From Deltaproteobacteria bacterium (GTDB lineage: Bacteria; Desulfobacterota; Binatia; Binatales; Binataceae): a DNA stretch of 40,720 nucleotides. The position numbers were made by a program, and so were the translations under genes. Within the stretch, counting starts at the first letter, position 1, and every line of letters begins with the position of its first letter. The notes below the pieces were generated by a model. The model saw only the letters and a list, made by a program, of their open reading frames with translations, had not been told where the DNA came from and searched no databases. Positions 1 through 7,568 of the stretch are shown here, piece after piece. Location: NCBI GenBank assembly GCA_021817345.1, contig JAKAVC010000075.1, positions 1 through 40,720 on the forward strand, in the 5' to 3' direction.

Positions 1-96
1 CCATTCCCACAACCCCCTGAGCCGCCCGCCGCCCTCGCGCCGCATCTCTTCCAGAAAAACCTTGGCTTCACTCAAATCGATCGCTACAGTCACCAT
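1..96 (-). CDS. Partial hypothetical protein, N-terminus only
   Basis: A reading frame on the minus strand starts with ATG at 96 and runs off the left edge after 32 codons, beginning MVTVAIDLSEAKVFLEEM and continuing into an Arg/Gly-rich stretch. A good ribosome binding site (GGGAGGT) lies about 8 bases before the ATG, which is the main support for a real start. I do not recognise the family. It lies downstream of an insertion sequence in the same orientation, so it may belong to a disturbed accessory region. The remaining sequence lies outside the window. Confidence 0.45.
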   Translation of the reverse strand, partial: MVTVAIDLSEAKVFLEEMRREGGGRLRGLWEW

Positions 97-279
97 CGCG
101 ACGTACCTCCCGCGCCCTGCCAGGCGCTGTTCTATGGTTCCTAACCAAAGAGGAGTACGTCGCCTTTCCCTTTTCCCCTCAACCCCGCCTTACACACTTA
201 TTGCCGCACAACCATCATAGCAGGCTTGCAGTGAATCCGAAGCTTTTGAGCTCTGCCGACACTCCAAGGATCGCCCTCG

Positions 280-306
280 GGTGGTGTCTGTCAATTGGTG
301 GAAAAG
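280..306 (+). repeat. Left terminal inverted repeat of the IS256-type element
   Basis: This end reads GGTGGTGTC at its tip and TTGGTGGAAAAG at its inner end, matching the right end of the element in inverse orientation. It lies 55 bp beyond the transposase stop codon. Confidence 0.75.
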
Positions 307-360
307 CAGTAGGCATCGGATCTTCGCGGCAGGCTGAGCAGTTGAAGCATCATGTTGGTA

Positions 361-1558
361 TTACGCTGCCTCCGGTTGTTGGTTGACGGGGTTCAGGTCG
401 TGCCAGCCGACCAGGCGGCGCAGGGTTACCTGGCCGCCGCGCAGTAGTCCGAAGAGCAGGAAGAGGACCGCCTCCTCGCCGGGGAGCGACGCCTGGGTCT
501 TGGTTCGCCGGCGAAACTCCTCGTTGATTCGTTCCAGCGCGTTGGTGGTCCGCAGCGCCTTCCACCGCGAAATCGGGAAAGCGGTGAAGGTAAAAAGCTC
601 GTCGCCGGCCTCATCGAAGCTGGCAAACACCGCCTGCGAGCGCAGTTTCCATTTGCGCGCAAAGCCGGCGCGCGCCTGCTCCACGGCGGCCCGGCTCTCC
701 GCGTAGATCATGCGCCGATAATCCTCGGCCAGCTCCTCGCGCAGATGGGCCGGGGCCTTGGCGAGCAGATTCCAGAGCTTATGGTTGGTACAGCGTTGCA
801 GCGCGAGCTTCGGCCATTGCGCTTTAAGCGCCGCGGCCAGACCCGGGTTGCCGTCGATCACCGCCAGCAGCGGAGCGCCGAGGTTGCGGATGACCAGCGA
901 GTGGACCGCATCGAGCCAGGCGCGCTCGCTTTCCACTCCCGCCAGCCTGAGGTCCAAGATCACCCTGCGCCCGTCCGCGCACACGCCCAGGGTGACCAGC
1001 ACCGGCACTCGCACGCGCTTTTTACCGATCCGCACCCGGCGGATACCAGCCGTCGAGAAACAGGTAGCGGACTTTCAGCTCGGCGAGATCTCGCTTCGCC
1101 CATGCTGCGAAGTCCTCGCGCAGCCGCCCGACCAGGCGCGACACCGCGTCTTTCGACAACGGCGCACCGCGCGGCAGCGGGGAGAGCGCGCCACGCAGGC
1201 GGCGGGTGTTGGTGCCGCTCAAATAGACCCCGAGGATCGCCTCGTCCACCCGTTCGGTGCGCCGTTGGTAGCGCGCAATGATCGCACTGCGCCACTCGCG
1301 CCTTCGGCCGTCGTCATCCGCGATCCGAGCTCGCGGCATCATGATCGTGGTCGCGCCCAGACTGGTGCTCAGGCTTCGCGCGCGTTTGCCATGCCGATAG
1401 CCGACGCGATTGGCGCCGACTCGCTGCGACCGCGCGGCGCCCAAGGCTGCCTCCAGCTCCTCCTCGACGATCGCCTCGATCGTCCCGCGAATCCGCTCCC
1501 GCATCGGCTCCTCAAGCGCGCCTTTTCCTGCCAAGTGACTCCTGCTATCCCTCTCCAT
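361..1558 (-). pseudogene. IS256-family transposase, frameshifted
   Basis: Two consecutive minus-strand frames together give about 402 residues, the normal length for an IS256 transposase. The first part (1558 to 1022) starts at an ATG with GGAGG about 9 bases upstream and contains the first catalytic Asp in 'YLFLDGWY'. The second part (from about 1035 to 361) continues 'VRIGKKRVRVPVLVTLG', then carries the second Asp in 'AVIDGNPGL' and the catalytic Glu in 'TTNALERINEEFRRR'. The switch occurs at a GGG run at 1035-1037: removing one G restores a single frame. All three DDE residues survive, so the gene is either recently inactivated or affected by a base-calling error. IS256 elements are not known to need frameshifting. 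Confidence 0.85.
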
Positions 1559-1633
1559 GGCGTCATCCTCCGAAACCCGCTCATCGGCGGGCCCGAGTTG
1601 TGGCTCAACTCGCCGGATCTTGACGCCTTTTTA

Positions 1634-1660
1634 CTTTTCCACCAACCCCGCGACACTACC
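1634..1660 (-). repeat. Right terminal inverted repeat of the IS256-type element
   Basis: Read on the minus strand this end begins GGTAGTGTC and closes with TTGGTGGAAAAG. It lies about 75 bp upstream of the transposase start. Its tip falls at codon 29 of the interrupted antitoxin gene. Confidence 0.75.
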
Positions 1661-1746
1661 TCTTTGCCGCGTTCTACCAAGTCGATGATCTCTGAAAGGC
1701 GCGTTCTGGCTTCTGAGATACTGGCGACATTCTTCAGTTTGTCCAT
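1660..1746 (-). pseudogene. Phd/YefM-type antitoxin gene, truncated by the IS
   Basis: From the ATG at 1746 the frame encodes MDKLKNVASISEARTRLSEI, then IDLVERGKEVV. The 'SISEARxxLSEIIDxVE.GKEV' pattern is the N-terminal DNA-binding half of Phd/YefM antitoxins, which repress their own operon and neutralise a partner toxin. After codon 29 the reading frame enters the IS terminal repeat, so the rest of the antitoxin (usually about 80-90 residues in all) is lost. I do not find the missing C-terminal part or a toxin gene on the far side of the IS (97-279), so a deletion probably accompanied or followed insertion. Confidence 0.7.
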
Positions 1747-1858
1747 CGATTGCTAGCCACAAGCTATCGTTCGTTGACAGTTTCAAAAGATGCAACACGC
1801 CATCGCGCGTGGCAAGCGTCCGCGCGCGAGCGGTGACCTTGTGGAGAATTCTCTTGCG

Positions 1859-1908
1859 GTCCCTCACCCGGCGCTGCGCGCCGCCGTCTCCCGACATGGG
1901 CGAGGGAC
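1859..1908. repeat. Intergenic palindromic repeat, unit 1
   Basis: Arms at 1859-1869 and 1898-1908 are complementary over 10 of 11 positions (GTCCCTCaCCC against GGGcGAGGGAC), around a GC-rich centre. The CTCACCCGGCGCT wording resembles dispersed intergenic palindromes common in GC-rich genomes. No gene is seen between 1747 and 2008. Confidence 0.4.
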
Positions 1909-1961
1909 GGAACGGCGGCAGAGATCGCCTGGGCATCGCGACGGCACCCTGACCCAGGGCA

Positions 1962-1987
1962 CTCTCCCATGTCGAAAAATGGGAGAG
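1962..1987. repeat. Intergenic hairpin downstream of the MFS gene, unit 2
   Basis: A perfect 9-bp stem, CTCTCCCAT at 1962-1970 and ATGGGAGAG at 1979-1987, encloses an 8-base loop. It lies 22 bp beyond the stop of the minus-strand transporter gene and could end its transcript or stabilise its 3' end. There is no clear T-run on the minus strand, so a dispersed REP-like repeat is as likely. Confidence 0.45.
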
Positions 1988-2008
1988 GGAAAAGATCAGA
2001 ATGAGAGT

Positions 2009-3805
2009 TCAGTCGCCGTTCAGGTGGATGCGGATTATGTCCGGTGAGACGAGGCCCGCGGCGAGAGCGCGGGCCGGCCGAAGGCGCATCATGTGGAACA
2101 GGAAAATCGTGAATGCGAAGCCCGCCGCCACCACGCACAGCGAAACCATCGCACCCGGATCGCTGCGCAACGAAGACACCCGCGCGAATACGTACCAGGC
2201 CGAGAGTCCGCACACCACGAGCGAAAGCGCAGCGGCGCGCCATACGTCGCGCACCGGCGAGGCCGCTCCGCACGCGAGATAGCGATTCAGTTCGCCGCGG
2301 GAGAAGTAGTCGAGGAACCATCCGGTCTCCTCGTCGACGCCGTTGCTGTGTGGCGGCGCGACCATCCTGTTCGTCAACGGATCGAGCGCCGGGAGGCCCT
2401 GGTTGTGTAGCGCGATACCTTCGAGAATCGCGCGATGCGTCCGCTCGTCGATGGGATAGGTGCGCGCGATCATGAAGGAGAGCGTCGCGAAGATCGCCGG
2501 GCCGAGCGCGAAGATTCCTTTTATTGCGAGTATTACCGGCGGCGATTGAACGGCATTCGGCACGTAGCCGAGCGAGGCAAGGATCGCGATCGGGATCGCA
2601 GCGCTCGGGATCGCGACGAACTTGGGCAGGATCGCCCAGAACGCGCCGTACTGCGCCTCGCGCCGCTTGCCGGTGTGGAACTCGTCGTAATCGATAACGT
2701 CGGCCTGCATCGCGGGCGTAAGGAAGAGTCCCGCGCCGAAACCGCATCCCGCCCACGAGATCAGCACGAGCAGCGGATAGATGTCTCCCTTGCCGAGGAA
2801 GAACATCGCGCCGCCCCCGGTGATCCCGGCGATGAAACTGGCGAGCCACGCTGGAAGCTTGCCGAAGCGCCGCGCCGCGGCAAGCCATAGCGGCAGCGAG
2901 AGAAAACCGAAGCCGAAATAGCAGAGCAGCTCGATCGAGAGCCAAAGTTCCGGATTCGGCGGACGGATTACGTAGGCGTTGAAGAACGGGAGCATCGTGG
3001 CTGGAATCGCGCCGGTTATGCTGCCGACCACGTAACTGGCGAGGAGGATCGCGAACGGGCGGTTTTTCAGCGCGCGGCGAATTCCGGGAACCAGCGGGTT
3101 CGATTTGCGCTCGACAAAATCGCGCCGCTCCCTCACCCCAAACGCCAGCATCCAGTAGAGAACGGTGAGCAGGACGCCGAACGCGATCCCGAGCAGGAAG
3201 AAGACGCGCCGTTCGGGTATTCCGGCCTTCATCATGAAGCCCGGCGCGGCCGAGGCGGCGATGGTGCCGAGGATCGTGAAGGATTCGCGCACCGCGAACA
3301 GCGTGGAACGTTCGTGGTAATCGAGCGTCAGCTCCGGCCCGAGCGCGTAATGCGAAAGCCCGTAGATGGTGCTGAACAGGAAGTAGAGGATGAAGGTGGT
3401 CCCGAACCATAGCGCGGCGATTCCGCCCGAGAGGCCCCACGGCGGATTGAGCAGCGCGAAGAACGCGAGCGCGCATAAAGGCGCTCCGACGACGATATAC
3501 GGCCGCCGCCGGCCCCATCGCGTCTGCGTGCGATCGGAGATCCATCCGAGGAACGGATCGCTGAGCGCGTCGAGTGAGCGTGCAATCGCAATCGCAATCG
3601 CGAGGTAGCCGAGCGGCACCAGCACCACGTCGGCATAGAACTTCGGCATCAGGACGAAGATCGGGATGACCATCGCGGCGCCGGCGAAGTTGGGCGCACC
3701 GTAGAGCAACCTGATGTTCCATGGCAGATGCTCCGGGAGCGGGTTCGGCGCGTTGCGGCCGACGCCCGGCGTGCTCTCGCTGGTAACAGTTGCCTTCGAA
3801 CTCAT
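2009..3805 (-). CDS. MFS transporter, GPH (MelB-like) sugar:cation symporter family
   Basis: A 598-residue integral membrane protein with about twelve hydrophobic segments, predicted to import a glycoside, pentose, hexuronate or related compound with H+ or Na+. The loop 'GWISDRTQTRWGRRRP' at residues 87-102 is the hallmark of the glycoside-pentoside-hexuronide (GPH, MFS_2) family. Arg76, Asp79 and Asp83 have the same spacing as the R-x2-D-x3-D cation-site residues of MelB. It is longer than the usual 450-500 residues, with a long inter-helical or cytoplasmic stretch near residues 480-510. I chose the ATG at 3805; a TTG farther upstream would add 30 polar residues with no better ribosome site. 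It lies 188 bp downstream of, and in the same direction as, the kinase-isomerase and aldolase genes, so it is the likely entry route for their substrate. Confidence 0.85.
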   Translation of the reverse strand: MSSKATVTSESTPGVGRNAPNPLPEHLPWNIRLLYGAPNFAGAAMVIPIFVLMPKFYADVVLVPLGYLAIAIAIARSLDALSDPFLGWISDRTQTRWGRRRPYIVVGAPLCALAFFALLNPPWGLSGGIAALWFGTTFILYFLFSTIYGLSHYALGPELTLDYHERSTLFAVRESFTILGTIAASAAPGFMMKAGIPERRVFFLLGIAFGVLLTVLYWMLAFGVRERRDFVERKSNPLVPGIRRALKNRPFAILLASYVVGSITGAIPATMLPFFNAYVIRPPNPELWLSIELLCYFGFGFLSLPLWLAAARRFGKLPAWLASFIAGITGGGAMFFLGKGDIYPLLVLISWAGCGFGAGLFLTPAMQADVIDYDEFHTGKRREAQYGAFWAILPKFVAIPSAAIPIAILASLGYVPNAVQSPPVILAIKGIFALGPAIFATLSFMIARTYPIDERTHRAILEGIALHNQGLPALDPLTNRMVAPPHSNGVDEETGWFLDYFSRGELNRYLACGAASPVRDVWRAAALSLVVCGLSAWYVFARVSSLRSDPGAMVSLCVVAAGFAFTIFLFHMMRLRPARALAAGLVSPDIIRIHLNGD

Positions 3806-3993
3806 TTGCCCCCGAGCCCCAATTCCATCCCGGCGCGCTCGCCCCACGCGTGTCTGGCGATCCGGATCAACAGGCAGGATATATCCTTTTAGCAAGAGCG
3901 CGGCGTGTAAGGAACGCTGGAATATGTCCGCGGGAGGCGAGGGTTCAAGCGCCCGACCTTATGGTCCTGCGCCGGGGTGATGCTTGGACGCGC

Positions 3994-5667
3994 CTAAAGC
4001 GCTTTCAGCCGACCGCTCGCGAGACGCCCGACCATGCGGCGCGCAGCCTCGCCGAGCGCGCCCGCGCGATGCCATCGGCTGTACTCCTCGATAGTCAGCC
4101 CGCGCGCGGCCTCCAACGCGACGGAAAGAGCCGCGAGCACATAGACCTGCGCGAGCACGCTGATTCGTGGGGCAAGGCCGAGGACGCCGCCCTCGCGCTT
4201 GACCGGCAGATGGAGCACCAGATCGGCAAGCTGTCCCAGTTCGGACTGCGGATTTCCGGTGACCGCGATCACGTGCGCGCCGTGGTCCCGTATCGCCATC
4301 GCGGCCTGGCATAATTCGCTCGTGTTGCCGCTGTTGGAAATCGCGATCACGACGTCCTTGGGATGGACCTGGCCGAGGCTGCCATGGAGCGTCTCAGTCG
4401 CGTGGAGAAATGTTGCGGGTGTTCCGACAGAGCAAAGCAGGCTCGCGGCGTAGCGCGCGACGTGCTCGGGCTTGCCGACGCCGGTCACGTGGACGCGTCC
4501 GCCGCGGGCAAGCGTGGCCTGGACCATGTCGACCGCCCGCGAGATTGCGCCGATATCGAGCTCCTGCCGGAGCGCGGACATCTCCTCGATTGCGACATCG
4601 AGGAAACGGCTGACCTCGGTCTTGAGGTCGAAAGCCCCCGCGTTTCCGCGCGCGACCTTTTTCCTGGGCGCGGGAGCGGCCGGCAGCGGACGTCCGTAAA
4701 GTTTCAGGATCTTGTCGCGAAGCTCGAAGCCCGAAGGGAATGCGCCCAGGCGCTGGACGCACACCGCCGCGGCGGCATTGGCAAGGCGTCCGATCTCGGG
4801 CCACTTGAGGCCCCATCTGAGACCCGCCATCACGCCGCCCAGAAACGCGTCGCCCGCGCCGGTCGTGTCCACGGCCTTTACCTTGAAAGCCGGGACGCGA
4901 AGCGCGGTGTCTTTGGCCGAGATGGCGCATCCGTCGGCGCCGTGCGTGATAATAACCGCGGCATTGCCGTAGCGGCGGCGAATCTCCTCGCCGATACGGA
5001 GCGGGTCGTCGTCAACGCCGGCCAGTTCGCGCGCCGCGCGCTTGGCGGGCTTGAGATAGGTTGCAAGGCGAAGCGCCTGTTCCAGCTCGGCGCGGGTGCC
5101 GAGTGTACTCAGTGCGTCGGAGGGTGGAACGTCAAGGTCGAGCACGCTCGGGATCGAGTTCTCGCGCGCGTACTTCAGAATCGCGATTACGGTCTTGAGC
5201 GGGACCTGCGAAATTTCCGTCGAGACCATGCGGGCCCGGCGGATAAACGAACCGTGGCGCCGGCGCACTTCCGAAGGCGTCAGTTCGGCGGTGGCGCCGC
5301 GAACCATGTAGATGGCGCGGTTGCCCGCGGGATCGACGAACACGGTCGCGTAGGAGCTAGCCGAACCGTCGAGCGTGAGATGGCGATGGATGCCGAGACT
5401 TTCCATCCCTTCGCGCAGGAATTCGCCGTTGCGATCATCGCCCATCTTGCCGAACACGCCGGTTTCAAGCCCGAACACCCGCGCCCATCCGAGATGGTTC
5501 AGCACCACGCCGCCGACCAGACGCTGCTCCATCGCAAGACCGGCGGGTCCGTGCCCGTTGGCGTCTAGGATTATCTTTTCGTCGGCGCTGATGATCCGGG
5601 GAGTGCGGTAGAACAGGTCAACGACCATGCTTCCGCATCCGGCGACGTCGAGCTTCGGTTCAGCCAT
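3994..5667 (-). CDS. Fused PfkB-family sugar kinase and SIS-domain sugar-phosphate isomerase
   Basis: A 557-residue cytoplasmic two-domain enzyme. Residues 1 to about 325 form a PfkB/ribokinase fold; 'DTTGAGDAF' at 267-275 carries the anion hole and the catalytic base Asp273. A Pro/Ala/Lys-rich linker (about 326-345) joins it to a SIS domain (about 350-545) of the arabinose-5-phosphate isomerase (KdsD/GutQ) kind. The SIS part has 'GVGK' at 396-399, 'ETLHGSLG' at 425-432, 'ISNSGNTSE' at 443-451 and 'HRAGALG' at 533-539, which match the KdsD sites for catalytic Lys, Glu and His. KdsD's CBS tail is absent. The start overlaps the aldolase stop by 8 bp, implying translational coupling. The predicted job is phosphorylation and aldose-ketose isomerisation in one polypeptide; the substrate is unknown. 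HldE/GmhA in heptose synthesis is a precedent for paired PfkB and SIS steps, but not as this fusion. Confidence 0.88.
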   Translation of the reverse strand: MAEPKLDVAGCGSMVVDLFYRTPRIISADEKIILDANGHGPAGLAMEQRLVGGVVLNHLGWARVFGLETGVFGKMGDDRNGEFLREGMESLGIHRHLTLDGSASSYATVFVDPAGNRAIYMVRGATAELTPSEVRRRHGSFIRRARMVSTEISQVPLKTVIAILKYARENSIPSVLDLDVPPSDALSTLGTRAELEQALRLATYLKPAKRAARELAGVDDDPLRIGEEIRRRYGNAAVIITHGADGCAISAKDTALRVPAFKVKAVDTTGAGDAFLGGVMAGLRWGLKWPEIGRLANAAAAVCVQRLGAFPSGFELRDKILKLYGRPLPAAPAPRKKVARGNAGAFDLKTEVSRFLDVAIEEMSALRQELDIGAISRAVDMVQATLARGGRVHVTGVGKPEHVARYAASLLCSVGTPATFLHATETLHGSLGQVHPKDVVIAISNSGNTSELCQAAMAIRDHGAHVIAVTGNPQSELGQLADLVLHLPVKREGGVLGLAPRISVLAQVYVLAALSVALEAARGLTIEEYSRWHRAGALGEAARRMVGRLASGRLKAL

Positions 5668-6796
5668 GTTGATGCGTCACGGTGCGGGCCGCCGGCAAGT
5701 CGGTCCGACTCACCCAGCCCGGCTCAAGGCTCAAGGCGCTTCGCTCCCTAAGTGCGGCAAAGCGCCGGGCGAATTCGCGCCGCTCGGTCTCGTTGAGGGA
5801 CGGCGTGCCGCGGGCGACCGCGTCGCTCTGGATAACGCCGAGTTCGGCGAGCGCCGCCTTAAGGCATGCGATCGCGGGCTGATAGCGGCCCGCAGCGCGC
5901 GCGAACAGGCACGCGTCGCGAAAGCCCTCGAGCACCGAGCGGTATCGTTCCATCAGCGCGGCGTCCTGCGCGCGGCATACCTGCCACGCGCGTTGCCATT
6001 CGCGCGGCATCGGATTGGCCGGTCCCGCGACGATTCCATAGGGGAGAGCGCGCCGCGTCAGGTAGCGGTTCCAATAATGGCGCGCGCGCCCGGCAAAACC
6101 GGCGGCGGGCGCGAACAAATCGAAGATTAGCAGCGGGTTTCCCGCATAGATTGCGAACTCGTGCGCAAGCTTGAAGTTCGAGGCGGCGCGCGTGTAGTTG
6201 CCGAGCACCGACTTGTTGGCCGTCACCTTGATGCCGCGGATGTAATCGAGCCGGCTCATCCGCTTGACGTCGCGGGTATGGAGATGGAGCGCCTGGCCGG
6301 GCGCGTGAATCTCGGAGTTATCGTAGAGGAAGACCGGGATCGCGCGGCCCGCGCGCTCAAACACGCCGCCCAATTCGCGCGTTACAAGATCGACCGGATC
6401 CTCGAGGTCGCGAACCGAGAGCGGTGCGATAACCGCCGCATCGGCACCGAACTCAAGCGCGAAGACGAGGTTTTCGGCCGTCTCGCGCCGGGTATGGGCG
6501 GTAATGCCGAACCATACTTCGACTGGGCGTTCGCGCGTGGCGCATCGGCGGCATTCCTCAAGCACGATACGGGAGACTTCCTGGCGGCGCGGGTTGTCCA
6601 TCCGGTCCCATTCGCCGGTCGTTCCCGCAGAGAACAGGATGTCGGCGCCGGCGCCTTCCTGGACGGCGAAACGGACGAGCGCGCGCTGCTCCGCCTCGAT
6701 AATGCGTCCGTCCGTATCGAGAACCGTGATGAGCGGGATCGAGAGTCCCGGCCGGGGCGCATAGCTTTCCAGACTGTGTGACGGACCTGTTTCCAT
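5660..6796 (-). CDS. DapA/NanA-family class I aldolase (DHDPS-like)
   Basis: This 378-residue protein belongs to the dihydrodipicolinate synthase/N-acetylneuraminate lyase superfamily, TIM-barrel enzymes that make or break C-C bonds next to a keto acid through a Schiff base. 'GTTGE' at 58-62 is the carboxylate-binding loop, Tyr158 in 'FLYDN' is the proton-relay tyrosine and Lys190 in 'GIKVTANK' is the Schiff-base lysine. Family members usually have about 290-310 residues; this one has 70-80 extra, mainly at the C-terminus (from about residue 300), of unknown role. The ATG at 6796 has AAGGTG upstream; a GTG two codons earlier is possible. Coupling to the kinase-isomerase and proximity to a GPH transporter argue for sugar or sugar-acid catabolism rather than lysine synthesis. 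Confidence 0.82.
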   Translation of the reverse strand: METGPSHSLESYAPRPGLSIPLITVLDTDGRIIEAEQRALVRFAVQEGAGADILFSAGTTGEWDRMDNPRRQEVSRIVLEECRRCATRERPVEVWFGITAHTRRETAENLVFALEFGADAAVIAPLSVRDLEDPVDLVTRELGGVFERAGRAIPVFLYDNSEIHAPGQALHLHTRDVKRMSRLDYIRGIKVTANKSVLGNYTRAASNFKLAHEFAIYAGNPLLIFDLFAPAAGFAGRARHYWNRYLTRRALPYGIVAGPANPMPREWQRAWQVCRAQDAALMERYRSVLEGFRDACLFARAAGRYQPAIACLKAALAELGVIQSDAVARGTPSLNETERREFARRFAALRERSALSLEPGWVSRTDLPAARTVTHQHG

Positions 6797-6845
6797 CAGC
6801 ACCTTGCGCCCATCATCCGCGCATCACCCACGGCAGCGCAATATC

Positions 6846-7568
6846 CTACAGCAGCGCAATCCCCAGGTAGGTCTTGAAAGTCCAAACCTGACCCTGCGAA
6901 GCATAGTTCTTGATGAAGGCGCTGAGCCGCACTCGATAGTTGCCGTCCTTGGCGCGCGCTTCGGGTGGGGGGTTGTGCGCGTAAAGGCCCTGCTTGCACG
7001 CCGCGATCACCATCTTGTCGAGATCAGCCACGCCGGAATGTTGTTCGAGAACGATCTCCTTCAACTGGCCGTTGGCGTTCATCGTTGCGGTTAGTATTAC
7101 CGGCTTGGTTTCCCTGGGCAGTTGGAGCCGGTCAATGGGATCCTCGCGTTCCAGCGTTTGCATCGCTTCGAACACCTGGTCCATAAGGCGCCCGGAAAAA
7201 TTGCTGAACTGGGCGGCCTTCGCATTGAGCAGTCGTTCCTGGCCGGGGCGCTTCCCCGAGCCCACGTAGCGAACCGAACCCGAGGACTCGAGGCCGCCGC
7301 TTATCTCGTTCGGCTTGACGTTGCCGGCGACCGCCTTGACCGCCGCCGACGGCATCGTCAACGCGGTGGCGCCCGCGTCCGAGGTCGTGAGCGTGTTCAG
7401 GTCGGTGATGACGTGTGGTTCGCCCGGGACCAACGGTGTCGAAGGCGGCGGCGGTGGCGGCGGTGGCGGCGCGGGCGCCGGTTTCCGGAAGAGGCTGCAT
7501 CCGGCAATCCCCCATCCGAGCGCGATTGCAAAAGCGGTAAGACCGAGGCGTCCAGATTTTCCCTTCAT
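6846..7568 (-). CDS. Lipoprotein with proline-rich linker and TonB-C-like domain
   Basis: A 240-residue predicted lipoprotein. Residues 1-24 form a type II signal ending in the lipobox 'GIAGC', with Cys24 as lipidation site. A linker with nine consecutive prolines (about residues 34-42) follows, as in periplasm-spanning proteins. The C-terminal third (about 145-232) resembles a TonB C-terminal fold, with the pattern 'LTATMNANGQLKEIVLEQHS' followed by a conserved small-helix stretch and a final strand. Its role is unknown; envelope linkage or assembly is an inference. Its ATG overlaps the TGA of the upstream exported-protein gene (ATGA), so the two are almost certainly co-translated. The aldolase gene begins 49 bp downstream. 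Confidence 0.7.
   Translation of the reverse strand: MKGKSGRLGLTAFAIALGWGIAGCSLFRKPAPAPPPPPPPPPSTPLVPGEPHVITDLNTLTTSDAGATALTMPSAAVKAVAGNVKPNEISGGLESSGSVRYVGSGKRPGQERLLNAKAAQFSNFSGRLMDQVFEAMQTLEREDPIDRLQLPRETKPVILTATMNANGQLKEIVLEQHSGVADLDKMVIAACKQGLYAHNPPPEARAKDGNYRVRLSAFIKNYASQGQVWTFKTYLGIALL

Larger units (their letters stand above)
280..1660 (-). mobile_element. IS256-family insertion sequence
   Basis: A 1381-bp element bounded by imperfect terminal inverted repeats. The left end (280-306) and the reverse complement of the right end (1634-1660) agree at 20 of 27 positions: a shared GGT(G/A)GTGTC tip and a shared TTGGTGGAAAAG inner block, with six diverged bases between. The element contains one transposase gene on the minus strand with the IS256/Mutator-type DDE residues, broken by one frameshift. 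No 8-9 bp target duplication is visible: the bases next to the left tip and right tip differ. This suggests an old copy or a deletion/recombination after insertion. The right end lies inside a Phd-type antitoxin gene. Confidence 0.85.

Noticed and set aside
201-386. A 61-codon plus-strand frame crossing the left IS end
   Set aside because: It straddles the IS boundary, has no ribosome site and no recognisable content.
1022-1047. Programmed ribosomal frameshifting in the transposase
   Set aside because: No slippery heptamer is seen, the shift needed skips one base, and IS256-type transposases are normally made from one frame. Mutation or sequencing error is simpler.
1764-3722. A second long minus-strand frame overlapping the MFS transporter gene
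   Set aside because: Out of frame with the transporter, very arginine-rich and without membrane segments; the GPH signature lies in the other frame.
3994-5667. Reading the kinase-isomerase as a KDO-pathway KdsD
   Set aside because: KdsD usually carries CBS domains and sits with kdsC or lpt genes. Here it is fused to a PfkB kinase beside a transporter and aldolase, so catabolism fits better.
5660-6796. Calling the aldolase DapA (lysine biosynthesis)
   Set aside because: The length, C-terminal extension and sugar-gene context do not fit; the superfamily also includes many sugar-acid aldolases.
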